Positions 1 through 35,958 of a stretch of DNA of 64,000 bases are shown in pieces. Origin of the DNA: Pseudorasbora parva (Eukaryota > Chordata > Actinopteri > Cypriniformes > Gobionidae); the NCBI RefSeq assembly GCF_024679245.1, contig NC_090177.1, positions 24,964,950 through 25,028,949 on the forward strand. Direction: 5' to 3'. The notes under the pieces are model-generated. The model saw nothing but the letters and a program-made list of their open reading frames with translations. It was not told the DNA's origin and ran no database searches. Positions within the stretch are counted from its first letter, which is position 1. Each line of letters starts with the position of its first letter. A program made the translations under genes and the position numbers.

Positions 1-84
1 CAACCCAACTTGGGTTGTTTTTAACCCAGCATTTTTTAGAGTGTAATAACAATAAGAAGCATATCAACACTTTAATTTACCCAG

Positions 85-3000
85 AGTGCACCTGCAACTT
101 TTTGGGCACGGAGCGCAGTCAATGTCTGTCTCGAGATGACTGCGTGTGCCAGCGTGCCACAGGACAGTGTCAGTGTCTGCCTCATGTTATTGGACAAACC
201 TGTGATCACTGCGCTCCAAACTACTGGAACCTGGCAAGTGGGCGGGGCTGTGAGCCCTGTGGCTGTGACCCTAACAATGCCTACACATCTGCCTGTAATG
301 AGGTACCCTTGACTCACAAATACAGCACACACTCAATACAGTTCAAAGGTTTTTGGGTCAGTAGGATTTTTGAACGCTTAAGTTCCGCAAGGATGCATTC
401 AATTGAGCAAAAGTGCCAGTAAAGACTTTGTTACAAAAAAAAAATTGTTACAAAATGTTTCTGTTTCTAATAAATGCTGTTCTGTTGAACTCAAAGAATT
501 CTGAAAAAAGTATTATTGTTTTTACAATAATATTAAGCAGCATGACTGTTTTAAAAAATTGATGATAAGAAATATTTATATAGATAAACAAACATATAAC
601 ATTTTTAATATTAAAATAGGCTCATGAATATTAATTACATGACATGGTTTGGCCAGTAGTTTGACTTACTGAAAGGCAACCAGTTGGCAAAGGCTTCTGT
701 AGTCATTGTCTGTTATGGCCGATAAACTAATATTAATTATTTATGGAGAATATTGCATTTCTATATAATTTTGTCTAAATATGAAAAATAAAACAAAAAA
801 CTAAACTCAATAGTTTTTAATGCCAAGTGAAATGAGGGATCACAGCATTATAATGTACAGTATAATAATGGATATTCATTTTCAACATTTCAAAGATGAC
901 TTTATTATTAAACAGTGTTAACTTTAAGTAATAGTTGTATGTAAAAGTAATGACTATGCGCAATTAAATATCCATACCAATAAATAAAAAAAATCTCTGA
1001 TTACTGATATGGTACAATATTTATCTTGCATTCCAAGTTGCTAGACTCCTAGCAAGTTTTAAATGGAGCTATTCCACATTTTGAACCCAAATTTATATAG
1101 TTCACAGGCCAGTGCCAGTGCCGTGTTGGCTTTGGAGGAAAAACCTGTAAAGACTGCCAGGAGAACCACTGGGGTGACCCAAGAGTACTATGCCGAGGTA
1201 CTATGACCTTTTAGAGCATTTCATATATTCAGCCTGTATCCATATGATCTATAATACTAACACATTGCAACACCTTTCATCATCAAGTCATTTTTATTCA
1301 CAATTATTCATAAATCTGATCGATTTGGTTACTTCTCCTCCCACAGCATGTGACTGTGACCCCCGTGGCATCGAGTCGCCTCAATGCAACCGTGTGACTG
1401 GTCATTGCGAGTGCCAGCAGGGAGTGTCAGGCGTTCGCTGTGATCAATGTGCCCGTGGCTTCTCTGGCACCTTCCCTGATTGCAAGCCATGCCACCAGTG
1501 CTTTGGGGACTGGGACCGCATCGTTCAGGATCTGGCAACCAGAACCAAAGCTCTCACAGATCGAGCCAAGGAGCTCCACACTACTGGCTTGACTCGAGCC
1601 TTCGAGAGAAAATTTAAAGAGTTGGAGGACATGCTGGCGCAGGCGCGGGACATTGTTAATGCCCGCAATGCCACCGCAGAAGCTGTGACCACTCTGATGG
1701 GCATGATAGAGGATCTCAGGTACAGATTGGTTAGAGGGAAACACATTTGCAGACCCTAAGTGTTTCCTTAAATTCTGCTTTGGTTAAGTGTTTTTTCTTT
1801 AATTGCTAATGCGACCTTTTACACCACAGACTGAACAAAATGAAGCTTTGCTTGGTAATTGGTTGTACTAAATTGGTATCAAAGTTATCTGACATTGTCA
1901 AGATGAATTTGTTCTGACGCAGTTTAAATGAGTTCTTGTCATATTTTATTAACTAGTAAATAAACTATAAGAAAATGTGAAAATGAGAAATGTGTCTGAA
2001 TACATTGGTTTGACTGTATATTCTGCACATTTAAAAATGCATACTTTTTCTTACTACAATAGTCAAGTAAAGCAAAAAAAAAGTAAAGCAAAAAATTACT
2101 TAACATTTGAATTATTTAGTTACATTAGATTATGTTAAAAATTAATTAGATTAAATTGAATTATTTTTTGTTATAAATGTCTTTTGATTGTATCAGTTGA
2201 TATCAACATCTAAGATTTTTTTTAACTGTTAAACACTTATGTTTATAATTAATTTTAGAAATTATTTAAGTTTTTTTGTTGTTGTTTCAAATAATTTGAC
2301 TTGTAAATGAGTACAAATTTGACATGGTGATACATTTGACATACTTTCACATAAAATAATTTAATATTTTAGCAATTTTCTCATTTTTTGCATCATTGAT
2401 GGCGATCAGTTTGGTCAGTTCATCTGCTCTCTTTTTATTTTCCTTTCCCAGAGCTCAGATTGGTGAGACCACGGACACACTGAACCAGCAGGAGGGAGAC
2501 CTGACCGCTGTGCAGGACAGTAACTATGAGGCCAGTAATGCATTAAGTACCCTGGAGAGAGAAGCCAAAGAGCTCAACCTTAACTCAGATCAGCTTAACC
2601 GTCAGCTTGACATCCTCAAGAACTCCAACTTTTTGGGTTAGTCACTGATGCTGTCTTACTGTACCTAAAATGCACTTACAGTGGCCCCGAAAAGTTTTCT
2701 TTTAGGCCACACTTACAGATGTTTAAACATCTTTGAATTGTATAACAAAATATCAAAACAAGTGGCATGTATTTATTATTATCTTCTACAGATTAATACA
2801 TTGACTAATCTATGTTATTGGAAAAGGATTTTTAAAGGGGTGATGAATTGAGAAATCAACTTTCCCTTGAGCTTTTGATATATAAAAGGTCATGGTAATA
2901 TAAGAATATTCTCTAAGTTTCAGAGATGAAAACTTCCTTGTTAGTCAAAGAACATCTTTTATAGACACCGGGCTCAGCAAACATTCCTGTGCTTCATACT

Positions 3001-5433
3001 GATGTCAGTGCGCGACGAAACACCGCCTCTTCAGTGGGTCTAATCCAGTATCCTTGCCCACCGACTCATGGAGGGCTCGTGCTAGCTGGTCAACAACATT
3101 AAACAAGATAGCAATATATTGAGCTATTCCTGGTTGTTGAAGAACACAGTCGCTGCATAAGCTTCCTGCGGATCCTAATATTAGGAATGAGTGGTTGAAC
3201 TTTTTAAAAAAAATGAAGTTCCAGCTCACGTGGGGAAGACAGTTTTCTGTTCACTTCATTTCACTGCGGAATCGTTTGTAAACAAATTTCGGAGTCGATG
3301 CTGTCGAAGTTGACATCTGAAGGGCAGTGTGCGCGCGGTTCACGCTTATATCGTCCGATCTCGCGGACTATGTGTAATATAAAAATAATAGTCCAATCAA
3401 TCACGGGTGGATGAAAAATAAATAAATCATTGTGTTTGTTTGATAAAGACGTTTACGAGCCCTGTGATCGAGAGAATCATTCTGGTTGCCGCTTCTCTCT
3501 CAATCTCTCCTCTCTAATGTGAACTGACAGGGGAGCTGAAGATCATAAAATATGCAAATATTTTCCATCCTAGCCGTGGGCATTTACTTCCAAGTTTCCA
3601 GTACGTCACGCTCATCAAAACCCAGCGTTTTGAAGAGAGCCTCAAAACCAGTGTAGAAAATAGCCTATTACTTATTAGTTAGGATGTTTTTGAATGTACA
3701 AACCACATGAACATCATTAGTTGACCTTAGACAACAGTATAAAAAAATAAAAAAAAGCCAGCTCATAACACCTTTAATATTTGGTATCCTTCATCAGGTG
3801 CATATGACAGCATCCGGGCCTCGTACAACAAGTCACGTGACGCAGAACATCGTGCCAACAGATCAACCACCGACATTCCCAGCACAGTGAGCCAATCAGC
3901 AGACACCCGCAAGAAAACAGAGCGACTTATTGCCCAAAAGAGAGACGACTTTAACCGGAAAAATGCTGCCAACAAACGTACACTCACGGACTTAAATGCA
4001 AAAGCTCAGAATCTGGACATAAAGAAAATCAATGAAAAGGTAAGCAGCTCTTTGAGATGGACGCCTCACATTTTTAATTATAACAGTACATAGGATTGTT
4101 AATTTAAATATTTGTATAGAATTTGTATCATTTAAAAATATTATTTTAAAAGGTTTATATATATCAAATCATTTTAATGTTTAAAATATTATATAATATT
4201 TTTATTGTTACATTGGTTTACTTTAGAGCTCTTGATTTATTATTGTTGTAGGTATGTGGAGCACCGGGTGATGTTCCATGTCTGGACAGCCCTTGTGGTG
4301 GTGCCGGCTGTCGTGATGATGAGGGCAAACGTCACTGTGGAGGCTTGAATTGCAATGGAGCTGTTGCAGTTGCCAACAATGCCCTGGATAGATCTAAACA
4401 TGCAGAAAAAGAGTTGGATAAAGCTATGGGAGTGGTGGAAGAGCTTTTTAAACAGGTAGAGCCACTCTAACCAATGATGAGCATGATTATAACATTTTAA
4501 TTGCTGAGAATTCCTTTTATTAAAGGGTTAGTTCACCCAAAAATGAAATTGATGTTGTGTGATTAATGACTCACCCTAATGTTGTTCCACACCTGTAAGA
4601 CTTCCGTTCATCTTCGGAAAACAGTTTAAGATATTTTATATTTAGTCAGAGAGGACAATGCTGAATAAAGTCGTAGTTTTTGTTATTTTTGGACCAAAAT
4701 GTATTTTCGATGCTTCAATAGATTCTAATTAACTAACAAATGTCACATATGGACTACTTTTATGATGTTTTTATTCCCTTTCTGGACACGGACAGTATAG
4801 TGTGTATACACTTAGACTCTCTGACTAAATATAAAATATCTTAAACTGTGTTCCGAAGACGAACGGAGGTCTTACGGGTGTGGAAAGACATTGGGGTGAG
4901 TCATTAATGACAAATTTCATTTTTGGATGAACTAACCTTTTAACATTTTCCAGAACGTGTTCAGCCTTTTCTCTGCATCTTATGTTGTCATGATGGCTTT
5001 ATTAAGGTGGCAGATGCTAAGACCAAGGCTCAAGAGGCTAAGGATAGAGCCCAGGCAGCTTTGGAAAAAGCTAGCGATACCAAGAACAAGGTGGATCATT
5101 CTAACAAAGACCTGAGGGACCTCATCAAACAAATTCGGGAATTCCTCATGCGTGAGTTTTTAATGATTATATTATTAAAAGATTATAGATTATAAAATAT
5201 TATACAGAGTATATATTAGATTAGATTTATACACCAATGATAAAATGAACAAAAAAATAATAACATAAAATACATGGCAGACTTTGCATCGTATTCTACT
5301 TTGCACTTAATAGTGTACTTCTGAGTAGTTTTTAAAAATATTATATTTTAGCTCTCCTTTTTTTCTTCTTACCAGTTTTACAAATTATCCAAAGAGACTG
5401 CTGAATTTTACTTACTAATTAAATTGTAAGAAA

Positions 5434-5470
<37 letters not shown>

Positions 5471-8400
5471 AGAAATAAACTAATAAGAAAGTAAAATGCA
5501 TAAAACAGAGCAATTACTGTAGATTGCACTTAATACTAGTATTAAACATTCCACACATTTTCATATATATTTTCTCTTTAATTGTTAAATTTCTTTTCAT
5601 AGAATCCTAACTTACAATTCTTTCTTTGAATTATTTTGAGCTCAACCCGAGGTTCAGTACTATCCCATACTTGTCTGAAAACTTTAACCATTTAATGGTC
5701 ACTGTCTACATGCTGAATATTTGCAGAGGAGGGGGCTGATCCTGACAGCATTGAGGCAGTGGCCAATCGGGTGCTGGAGCTGTCTATCCCTGCTTCTCCC
5801 AAGCAGATTCATCACCTCGCAGACGAGATTAAAGACCGTGTCAAGAGTCTGTCCAATGTGGACGCCATACTTGAGCAGACCCAGAATGACGTTCGCAAAG
5901 CAGAGCAGCTGCTGCTGGATGCCAAGAAAGCCAGGTGAGTATCTGCACATATGGTTGTTTTTTGTTTTTGTATATTACTTTTTTAAATGTGAATGCAATC
6001 CATATTCTTTTACTATAGGAATAAGGCAGAGGGAGTGAAGGGCACAGCTGAGAGTGTGAAAAAGGCCCTGAATGATGCCAACAGGGCCCAGGCAGCTGCC
6101 GAGAAGGCCATTCAGAAAGCTAGAAATGACATTGGCTTAACTCAGAACCAGCTGGCACAGGTAAAACAAACTTAATGTGGGTTAACATTCATTTTTATGG
6201 TTCTAAACTGATCGGTTTTGACAACAAGGATTCTTGCAATCTTTCTAAAGATCCAATCAGAGACCTCAGCTCGTGAGAGAGATCTTAATGATGCTATGGA
6301 CAGGCTGGGAGATCTGGGACGTCAAATAGAGGTCTTAAAAACCAAACGTGCCAACAACAGCCTGGATGCAGCACGGGCAGAGGAGACTGCCACCATGGCC
6401 CGGGACAAGGCCAATGAAGCTAAAGAAGTGTGTGCGGCAGTTTGCTGTTTGTCATAGAGTGTTTTGTTTACCAGAATTTAGTGACCTTATCATCTGTTTT
6501 AGATCCTGGACGGTGAGCTGTCCGATAAGTACCGTACTGTTCAGGGTCTGATGGACAGTAAAGCGAAGACAATGCAGGACGCCAAGCAGAAAGCAGAGCG
6601 CCTGAGAGATGAAGCGAAGGAGCTGCTAAAGGATGCCCAGGATAAACTGCAGCGGCTGGCAGGTAAGTGTGTGGGAGGCGCACAGATAACTGGAGGAAAC
6701 CTATTCTTACCGTTCAATGAAATAAATCCTAAAAAAATAATTTAATTCCCTTAATATTTTATGAATTTGGAAGTTCATTTTTGTCAGAAATGTCTGAGAC
6801 CAGTAGTGGAAATACTTTGGATTTGTATTTGTTTCTAATTTTCTTCTTTTTTTAAATTTACATATTATCAACATAACAGTTTGAGTAAAAATGTAATTGA
6901 AAAATGTTAATGAATTTCAGTATTTAGTATGATCTGGTTTGTCCCTCTTTTGCTTTAATTACTAGATTTCTCCAAACAGTGCCTTATAATACATTATATG
7001 TCAAAGACAAATGGAGGATGGAGGAATTCTGAATAACTCACGGGGGAAATTTGTAAGCCAAAAATTGATGGAAATAACAGGGGTTGCCAACTGTATTTTC
7101 TATTTGAGCAAATTAAACTACCAATAGAATGAATAAAAATGAGATTTTGCGTCTATTTCAACCTATAAAATACTAGGTTCATTTATTGAAAACGTACAGT
7201 TACCATAACATTATGGTATGCATACAGAACATTAACAACAAATACCGGTAATTCAGGCTAAATTCCAGTGCAAACATAGGCTACCAGAAGTGCATTGTAA
7301 ACACTTAACCATACACAGTGATAATTAGGTTATTGATTCATAACAAAAGTCATCAGACACCTTACCGCTCCAAAGTTTAACCATTCCTGTCTCGTTTGGT
7401 TTGAAGTAAAAAAAAAACTGATAACTGATAAAACAGCAACGACACTTTGCTGAATGATCGACACTTGAGAATGATCACAGACACTGTTGTCATCCAATCA
7501 CAGCCCCCCTCATGTGCGTCAGTATACGTTAAAGGTGCCTAAAAGCACCAATTCCTCCACAAAAAAAATTAGAACAATGTGTGAAACTGTTCAGTCGATT
7601 TGGCATGTAGCAATACAGATTAACTGGCAAACATTGATAAACCTGCAAAAAAGAAAAGACTGTTGCATAAGAATAATAAACACTAAATTGACAATAGATG
7701 CGTTTACATGGAGCACTGTAACTGGTTTAAAAGTCCAATCCGAATGAAAATGCTCCATATAAACACCTCAATCGGAATAAAAATGCCCAAACCAAATGGA
7801 ATTGTAATCGGTTTGAGAGGGGTGGGATAAACCTTTTCATGAACCGATCAAACGAAAAATTTCACCATATCAACGACCTGACCCGATTACTTTTCAGTGT
7901 GCGTCCTTACATGACGTGATACACAGCTCACACCTTCACCACTGACCGCGCGCCGCGCTCACAGGCTATAATATTAAGAGGAAAGTTAATTTTTCTGAGG
8001 GGTAAACTTTTTATTTTTTAAGAAGTTATTAAGATAATGTTAGCATAATGACACAGACATAGCCTAGCTACATCCTCTCATCTTGACAGCGTTTGTCCCA
8101 GGCACTTTTACTTCAACGGCGCTTGACAGTAGAATTTTTTTTTTTCTGAGATGATGATTATACTTTACAACAAATAAATAGCTTTTATAAAACTGTATAA
8201 GTCCTGGTGGCCGTTGAGAGTTGCTATGGTATCCGTGAACACATTTCCGCTGCTGGAGAGGACAGAGTCGACATTTCTGATGCGGCAGACAAACTGCTCT
8301 GTGATGATTGCGATTGAAAGTCAGCACATGTAAACCCCAGATCGGTTTAGATAACGTCTCATGTAAACAGTCCACTGAATCTTTCAGTCAGAATTATTTT

Positions 8401-9503
8401 AATCAGAATGACAAAAAAGTATGCATGTAAATGATGAATAGCTAATTAATCGTTCTGGTCGCTCCCACTAGCAGTAAATCCCTTTCACTGTCCGTGTTTT
8501 GATTTAGTCAAATCAGTTTTTGCGAATGCAGAAAACATGATTATTGTTCCAACCACAGAAAACATGCAATCTACCTGAGGGAATAAATACTGATGTAATT
8601 TGCTGAGAAATATTTGTTTGAAACAGTGATTTGTGTTTAATGTGACTTTTTTTAAAATGATATTACAAGTGATCTTAGAATTAAATTAAACATAAATAGG
8701 TTAAGCAAAACACATGTTTATGTCAAATTATGTCTGAGAAACTTTTATACAAAAAATACTTAACTGCAGATACTGAAATAACACACTGTGTGGTACAGTA
8801 CACATATTTTGAGTGTCTTTGATTTTCTTTTTCTGAAGGTGGCAACCCTAATCACAACATTTATTTCCATCAAGAGGTGCATTCATTTTTGGTCAAGATC
8901 TTTTATAAACAATTCAAGAGTCAAGCACTCTGTAAAGTTGACTTTCAATAAATTTAAGTTGTGGACTTCAGAGGTGCCAATCCATGTGTGAAAATTATTC
9001 TTCATGCTCTTTCTCAACCATTCTTTCACAGTTTGAGCCAGATGAATCTTGACATTTTCAGCCTGGAATATGGTCATGATGTGTCTTCCTAAATGGTTGT
9101 TAAAGAAATGAAAAGCTACACACTCCATCAATTAGAAGAACTGCTGCCAAACATAACATGCTAATTATATCACTGCAATAATGATCTCATCATTGACTCA
9201 TAAGCATTGCTTAGTAAAATCCAAACAGTGACATGATATTTTGCAGTGCCCTGTACTGTATAAATACGGTATATATACATATATATGCCCTCTTGTGGCA
9301 AAAAGTAATATTGATCTTGTACCATTTTCTTGAATTTAACCTGGTTTTGTTGTTTTGTATCCACAGAGCTTGAAAAGGACTATGAGGAAAACCAGAAGGT
9401 ATTGGAAGGCAAAGCCAGGCAGCTGGATGGCCTAGAAGATAAAATGAAGGCGATCCTGAATGCTATCAATAAACAGATTCAGATCTACAACACCTGTCAA
9501 TAA
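85..9503 (+). CDS. lamb2: Laminin subunit beta-2, 3' part (12 exons, 761 residues plus stop)
   Basis: Secreted basement-membrane glycoprotein, the beta chain of laminin heterotrimers. Coding exons: 85-302, 1101-1197, 1347-1719, 2452-2636, 3798-4039, 4252-4455, 5007-5151, 5727-5934, 6019-6160, 6251-6427, 6503-6662, 9367-9503. All have GT-AG borders and the frame is continuous. The first exons encode Cys-rich laminin EGF-like repeats ([26 protein letters not shown]), followed by the [15 protein letters not shown] segment that is diagnostic of beta-2 rather than beta-1. A long heptad-rich coiled coil follows. It is interrupted by the Cys-rich beta-knob (VCGAPGD...[17 protein letters not shown], exon 4252-4455). 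The chain ends IQIYNTCQ, whose Cys normally bonds to the gamma chain. The N-terminal LN domain and earlier EGF repeats lie outside the window. Family identity is near certain; the fish paralogue is not resolved. Confidence 0.96.
303..1100 (+). other. lamb2 intron, AT-rich
   Basis: Intron between the two EGF-repeat exons. AT-rich, with short poly-A/T runs. I see no gene or clear mobile element. Confidence 0.7.
1720..2451 (+). other. lamb2 intron, AT-rich
   Basis: Intron after the exon that ends the EGF region. AT-rich with a pyrimidine tract before the 2450 acceptor. Nothing else recognised. Confidence 0.7.
2832..3777. mobile_element. Candidate non-autonomous DNA transposon in lamb2 intron
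   Basis: The left edge reads TTAAAGGGGTGATGA and the right edge, reverse-complemented, reads TTAAAGGTGTTATGA. This is an imperfect inverted repeat about 945 bp apart inside the 2637-3797 intron. The interior is GC-richer than the flanking intron and has no long ORF. The right end lies only about 20 bp from the next exon. Exact ends and superfamily are uncertain. Confidence 0.5.
4520..4943. mobile_element. Hairpin MITE with TTAA ends in lamb2 intron
   Basis: Starts TTAAAGGGTTAGTTCA and ends TGAACTAACCTTTTAA. The two arms are reverse complements for most of their length, for example AAGATATTTTATATTTAGTC against GACTAAATATAAAATATCTT. The whole unit could fold into one long hairpin. A second, 5'-truncated copy lies at about 17975-18238. 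It has no coding capacity. The TTAA ends suggest a TTAA-specific transposase acting in trans (inference). Confidence 0.8.
5438..5467. repeat. (TA)n microsatellite
   Basis: About 15 uninterrupted TA units in the lamb2 intron 5152-5726. Confidence 0.95.
7699..8434. mobile_element. Candidate MITE in the large lamb2 intron
   Basis: Left end ATGCGTTTACATGGAGCACT; right end, reverse-complemented, TCATTTACATGCATACT. The halves carry further complementary motifs (AATCGGTTTGAG, and CAGATCGGTTTAG near 8340). The element sits in the 2.7-kb last intron (6663-9366), by far the longest in this part of lamb2. The rest of that intron (6663-7690 and 8440-9366) is AT-rich with no gene seen. Confidence 0.5.
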
Positions 9504-10322
9504 TCCGTCAAAGGAAAGAAGCCCGTCGGCTGGACTGCTGCTGTCTCTGAAACTTCACTACTGTTTGAAAGGAGCTACCATTTTATTTTTGTCTCCAGGC
9601 TGCTACAGCAAAAGCTGTTTTCCAACAAACCTACAAGACTATGACAAACTGCCACCAGACACAATGTCTGCAACAAATGTTGTTTCAATGAAGGGCTTTG
9701 GTCAAAAGACACTACACTTACCTATTTTTACTATAGAGTTGAATTAAGTGCAGCTATTCACATGTGTTTTGTAAGGCAGAGCGGTATTCTACTTTCTTGT
9801 CATTAGAAATGTATTGTAAAATACTGTATACAGTATGATGAAGTCACTGAGTGTCCTGGAATGTAAAAGACACTGAATCGTGGCACGGAAGTTGTAGTGT
9901 ACAGATTTTCTGCTTGCCCCTTTTCTTTTAAAACAGGTATTGCTTGGGATTTTATTAATACTCAATTTCAAATGAGAAACACTACATTTGTTGTCTTCTG
10001 AGAAAATAGTTTCTATAATAGTTTAGATAATAATAGTTTCTAGAAAATAGTTTCTTTTTGAGAAAATAGCTGAATAGAGAAACTACTGTTACAATGAATT
10101 CACAAAGACATTGTTAAATTAAGTAAAATAAGTTGTCCATATAAGTCATTGGATGTGTATCGTACATTGATGTACATCATGTTTGTTCTTATGAGTATCA
10201 AATAACAACTGTAACTCTTAAAAATTCAAAGTAATAAAATCCCTATTTGATTTGTTTGTGTGTTCTCTACATTTAACTCTAATAAATGAGGAACAAAAAC
10301 CTAATGTGTAAACACAAAAAAT

Positions 10323-10400
10323 AGCATTTACATTATTCTTTTAGCAGACACTTTTATCCAAAGCGACTTACAACTAAGGAGTACAGGAAGCAATGAGTCA
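10323..10400 (+). repeat. Dispersed teleost repeat fragment
   Basis: Contains TTAGCAGACACTTTTATCC then AAAGCGACTTACAA, a motif I recall as scattered in very many copies through fish genomes. Only a fragment is present, downstream of lamb2. Family name not assigned. Confidence 0.55.
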
Positions 10401-10869
10401 TGAAGCGGCGAATAATCACCATAGACAAAAAGTGCTTGTAATGCTACATTTTTGACATTGCTTAGAGTAGCATGAGCTAGAATAGGGAGGCAATAGAGGA
10501 AAATGGAGGGATTTTTTTTTCAATAATGTGAGACTGCATGGTGGTTTAGATGTTTCAGCTCCATCTTTCGAATTGTCACTGCAGTCAGGAAATCTTACAG
10601 CGTTGACAAAATAACCATGTTTGCATGTCAAACGTATGAAATGCAAATGCTGTTTTTTATAAAATGAGAGAAATTATATGAAACATTTTTGTAACATGGT
10701 AAATTATAAATGTATTTATTTTATTTTTTTTATGTTTTAAAGTATCATCCTCACCATGGCTGCATTTATTATTATTATCAAAAACATAATGGGGTGGGGA
10801 TGGGGGGTATTGTGACATTACATTTATTCATTTGTTGGAATAAATTACATTTCAATTTTTCAACGGCCA

Positions 10870-11005
10870 TTAGTCTTGTCACTGATTCTTCAGATGTTTT
10901 CTAATATACTGATTTGGTGCTCAAGTAATATTTTGTATTATTATCAATGTTGAAAACAGCTTTGCAATATTTCTGTGGAACCCGTGATACTTTTTGTTTT
11001 GTTTT
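10870..11005 (+). repeat. Copy of a dispersed repeat seen six times in this window
   Basis: Shares CTGATTTGGTGCTCAAG and TCAATGTTGAAAACAG with copies near 17205-17640 (inverted), 26150-26480, 30545-30830, 49686-51545 (split) and 56266-56535. It marks a common cyprinid interspersed repeat. Confidence 0.65.
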
Positions 11006-11089
11006 GTTAAATATGATACATTCAAATAAACTGAATTTATTCTGTTAATTTTGATGTATCGAAAATAACAGCTTTCATCTGCGCATGGT

Positions 11090-11505
11090 TGTAAGCGCAC
11101 AGGAACCGAGCGCCCGGAAGTAGCCCGTGTGTGTATGTTTGTGTGTGGAGCAGGTTGGCGTGATCGCCGTCGCTACCCGGTTTGTTTTTGTTCTCTTAAC
11201 AAAGTGTGAGTTACGGAGCAGCGCTCGGCTCATAAAGTGAAGGACGGGCACCGTTTTTTGTTTGTATTTACAACAGCTTGATTTCCGTTTTAACGGCACA
11301 CAATGGGTCCTGGTTAGGATTATTTTGGAAATAAAGAAGCATTGAGTTTTTAGAGGCGAGCTGATGCGGCTCAGGAAAGATCGGCGGCCCGCTGCCGTGT
11401 TCGAAGCCTGGTGTTGAATTAAGCTAGAGTCGCTGCGGCTCCGCTAACGAAAGAAAGGACAAGCAGCAGCGGCGACTTGTCATTACAGAACAACAACGAA
11501 ACCAA
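11090..11505 (+). promoter_or_regulatory. usp19: usp19 CpG-rich promoter and non-coding first exon
   Basis: A sharp rise in CpG against the AT-rich flanks. An ETS/GABPA-type site, CCGGAAGT, sits at 11114-11121. There is no convincing TATA box, as expected of a housekeeping promoter. The first exon probably ends at 11505 (AACCAA|GTAAGA) and is spliced to the acceptor at 12657. The transcription start is not visible. Confidence 0.6.
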
Positions 11506-12657
11506 GTAAGACTTCATCTGAACAACTGTTGTCATATAAAAATATAATTAAATGTCCTTACCTATCTTGCAGATATACACAAGTTTGACAATACCGCACC
11601 ACCCGACCTTGCGGTAAAGTGTCCCTGCTCAGTAGCGCGTGCTAACAGAAGCTAAGCGCTTGATTAGCTTCGCGCAGCCGTTACAGCGCGAGAGGCCCTC
11701 GGTTCCCTTTAACGGATATATTGCTCGCTCTCACACAACACTGCTAAACGGCATCTCTAACAACAAATAAGATATGTCACACCTCCTACAGATTATATTT
11801 AGCAGCATTAGATAAAAAGGAACAAAAAATGACCGTTTGTTGGTGACATGTTTGGAGTTAAAGAGAATTTAAGTGTGGAATCGATCCGAGCAGGCTAAGC
11901 TAGTCGGGTTAGCATCGGCAGCATTAGCGATCATTATTGGACGTTAAACTGCTTGAAGTTTCCATGAGTATGGTTTTATCTTATGACAACTAAAATAGAA
12001 AACAAAAGGTAATATAGAAATTACTGATCAAATATATATTGTTTTGAAAAAAATTCTCCATATATTTGGATAATGACAGCGAAGTGTCAGGACACTGACA
12101 GTAAAAAAGAAAACGAAAAAAGACACTGACAGTTACCGGCATTGATGTTGGTGGCTTGACGCGTAATGTTTTCTAATAAACATTCACTAGTATTCACTAG
12201 TCATATGCTAATCGTAAATGTTATATTGAACGTTTGAGTGTCCGAGCACATGGTTTTTAAAATAATTGGTTCTTTTTAATATTGCCAATCAAATTGTAAG
12301 CAACAAACATGACGGTGACTATACTATACTTTCATATCAAAATACTTTTTGCTAGACATATTCAACAAATGGCAAAAACAAAGCATATAAACGACTTGGG
12401 CGCTTCACATAGATACGTTACCTAGTGTGTTTTGTTTTACTATTTTTCAAGAAGTACCTCAATAAAATGTATCCTGTTAGATAATACGTATGTGGACAAA
12501 GTTTTCCAATTGTGACATTTGCAGTTGAAATAATGTAATGCATCACAATGTATGTTACATTGTTTTAAGAATCATGATACTATAGTGCGCCTGGTGATTC
12601 CCCACCCCTTCCACTCAAACAGTCTATTTGTATTACAATTGTTATTTTTGTTTGCAG
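11506..12657 (+). other. usp19 5' UTR intron
   Basis: Lies between the non-coding first exon and the exon with the start codon. GC content falls away from the promoter end. No other feature seen. Confidence 0.55.
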
Positions 12658-12821
12658 TCTCCCTCTGATTCTCTTCTGGGAGTGCTCTCACTTAAAACGC
12701 CGCCAAAATAGCTGGACCGGGCAGGAAACGGCACAGCTCAGATCCAGACCCCTGTGGAAGCAGCTCCGGCAGCGGGAGCGAGGTAGGAGACGGCCGACCC
12801 ATTAGCAGCAAGTGGCTGAAG

Positions 12822-35026
<22,205 letters not shown>

Positions 35027-35333
35027 GTTACTACTCACTGCAGCTACAGACCCTCAGTACAAAGATTTGCACTTATAACTGATTGTACTGTAAGTCACGA
35101 CTCATTTTGATGGCAACTTTATTGTTATTTAGCTTGGGAGTCACAGACTGAGATTGCCATGCCAGTCAGGATTAATTTTGCCCCATTTCAGTTTTTTTTA
35201 CAACATTGTCCAGAATGTTTCAAAAACACTCAGGAAAATACTAATAGCCGTTAGAAGGACTTTATTTGCTGCCTCCTTTTTAGCCAGACTTGATTTTATT
35301 TTAGCAGTGTGACTAACCAATAACAACTAACAT

Positions 35334-35569
35334 TAAAATGATAATCCAAAAATGAAAATTTGACTTTCAAAAATGACTTTCTTTTTTTCTGCAGAACTCA
35401 AAGGAAGATATTTTGAAGAATGTTTTGCTTCCCTTTGACTTCCAATGGGAACTGAAACTGTTGGTTACCGACATTCTTCAAAATATCTTTGCTCAAACAA
35501 GTTTGGAACAACATGAGGTTGATTAAATGATGACAGAATTTTCATTTTTGGATGAACTGACCTTTCAAG
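35334..35569. mobile_element. Small hairpin MITE between the two usp19 terminal exons
   Basis: CCAAAAATGAAAATT near 35347 pairs with AATTTTCATTTTTGG near 35536. The inner arms AGATATTTTGAAGAATG and CATTCTTCAAAATATCT also pair. The sequence type resembles the element at 4520. No coding capacity. Confidence 0.7.
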
Positions 35570-35735
35570 GCAGATCAGCATTGTGTATCAGCTATGTTTT
35601 CAATATAACTTAAATGCCTTTCTAAACAGCATAATGGTGGCATTTTAAACTCTGTGATGACTATCTTTGTTTATTATGTCAGAGCTTAATTTAAAGTGAA
35701 CATGAATTCAAAATAATTTACTCTAGTTAGTTACA

Positions 35736-35958
<223 letters not shown>

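Larger units (their letters stand above)
9504..11060 (+). other. lamb2 3' UTR and lamb2-usp19 spacer
   Basis: Non-coding sequence after the lamb2 stop. Candidate poly(A) signals AATAAA lie at 10233-10238 and 11025-11030. It contains two repeat fragments, listed separately. The spacer to the usp19 promoter is short, as in the mammalian tandem pair. Confidence 0.7.

Noticed and set aside
1329..1744. Minus-strand ORFs opposite lamb2 exon 1347-1719
   Set aside because: Shadows of the coding strand; no family resemblance, and the plus strand encodes clear laminin sequence.
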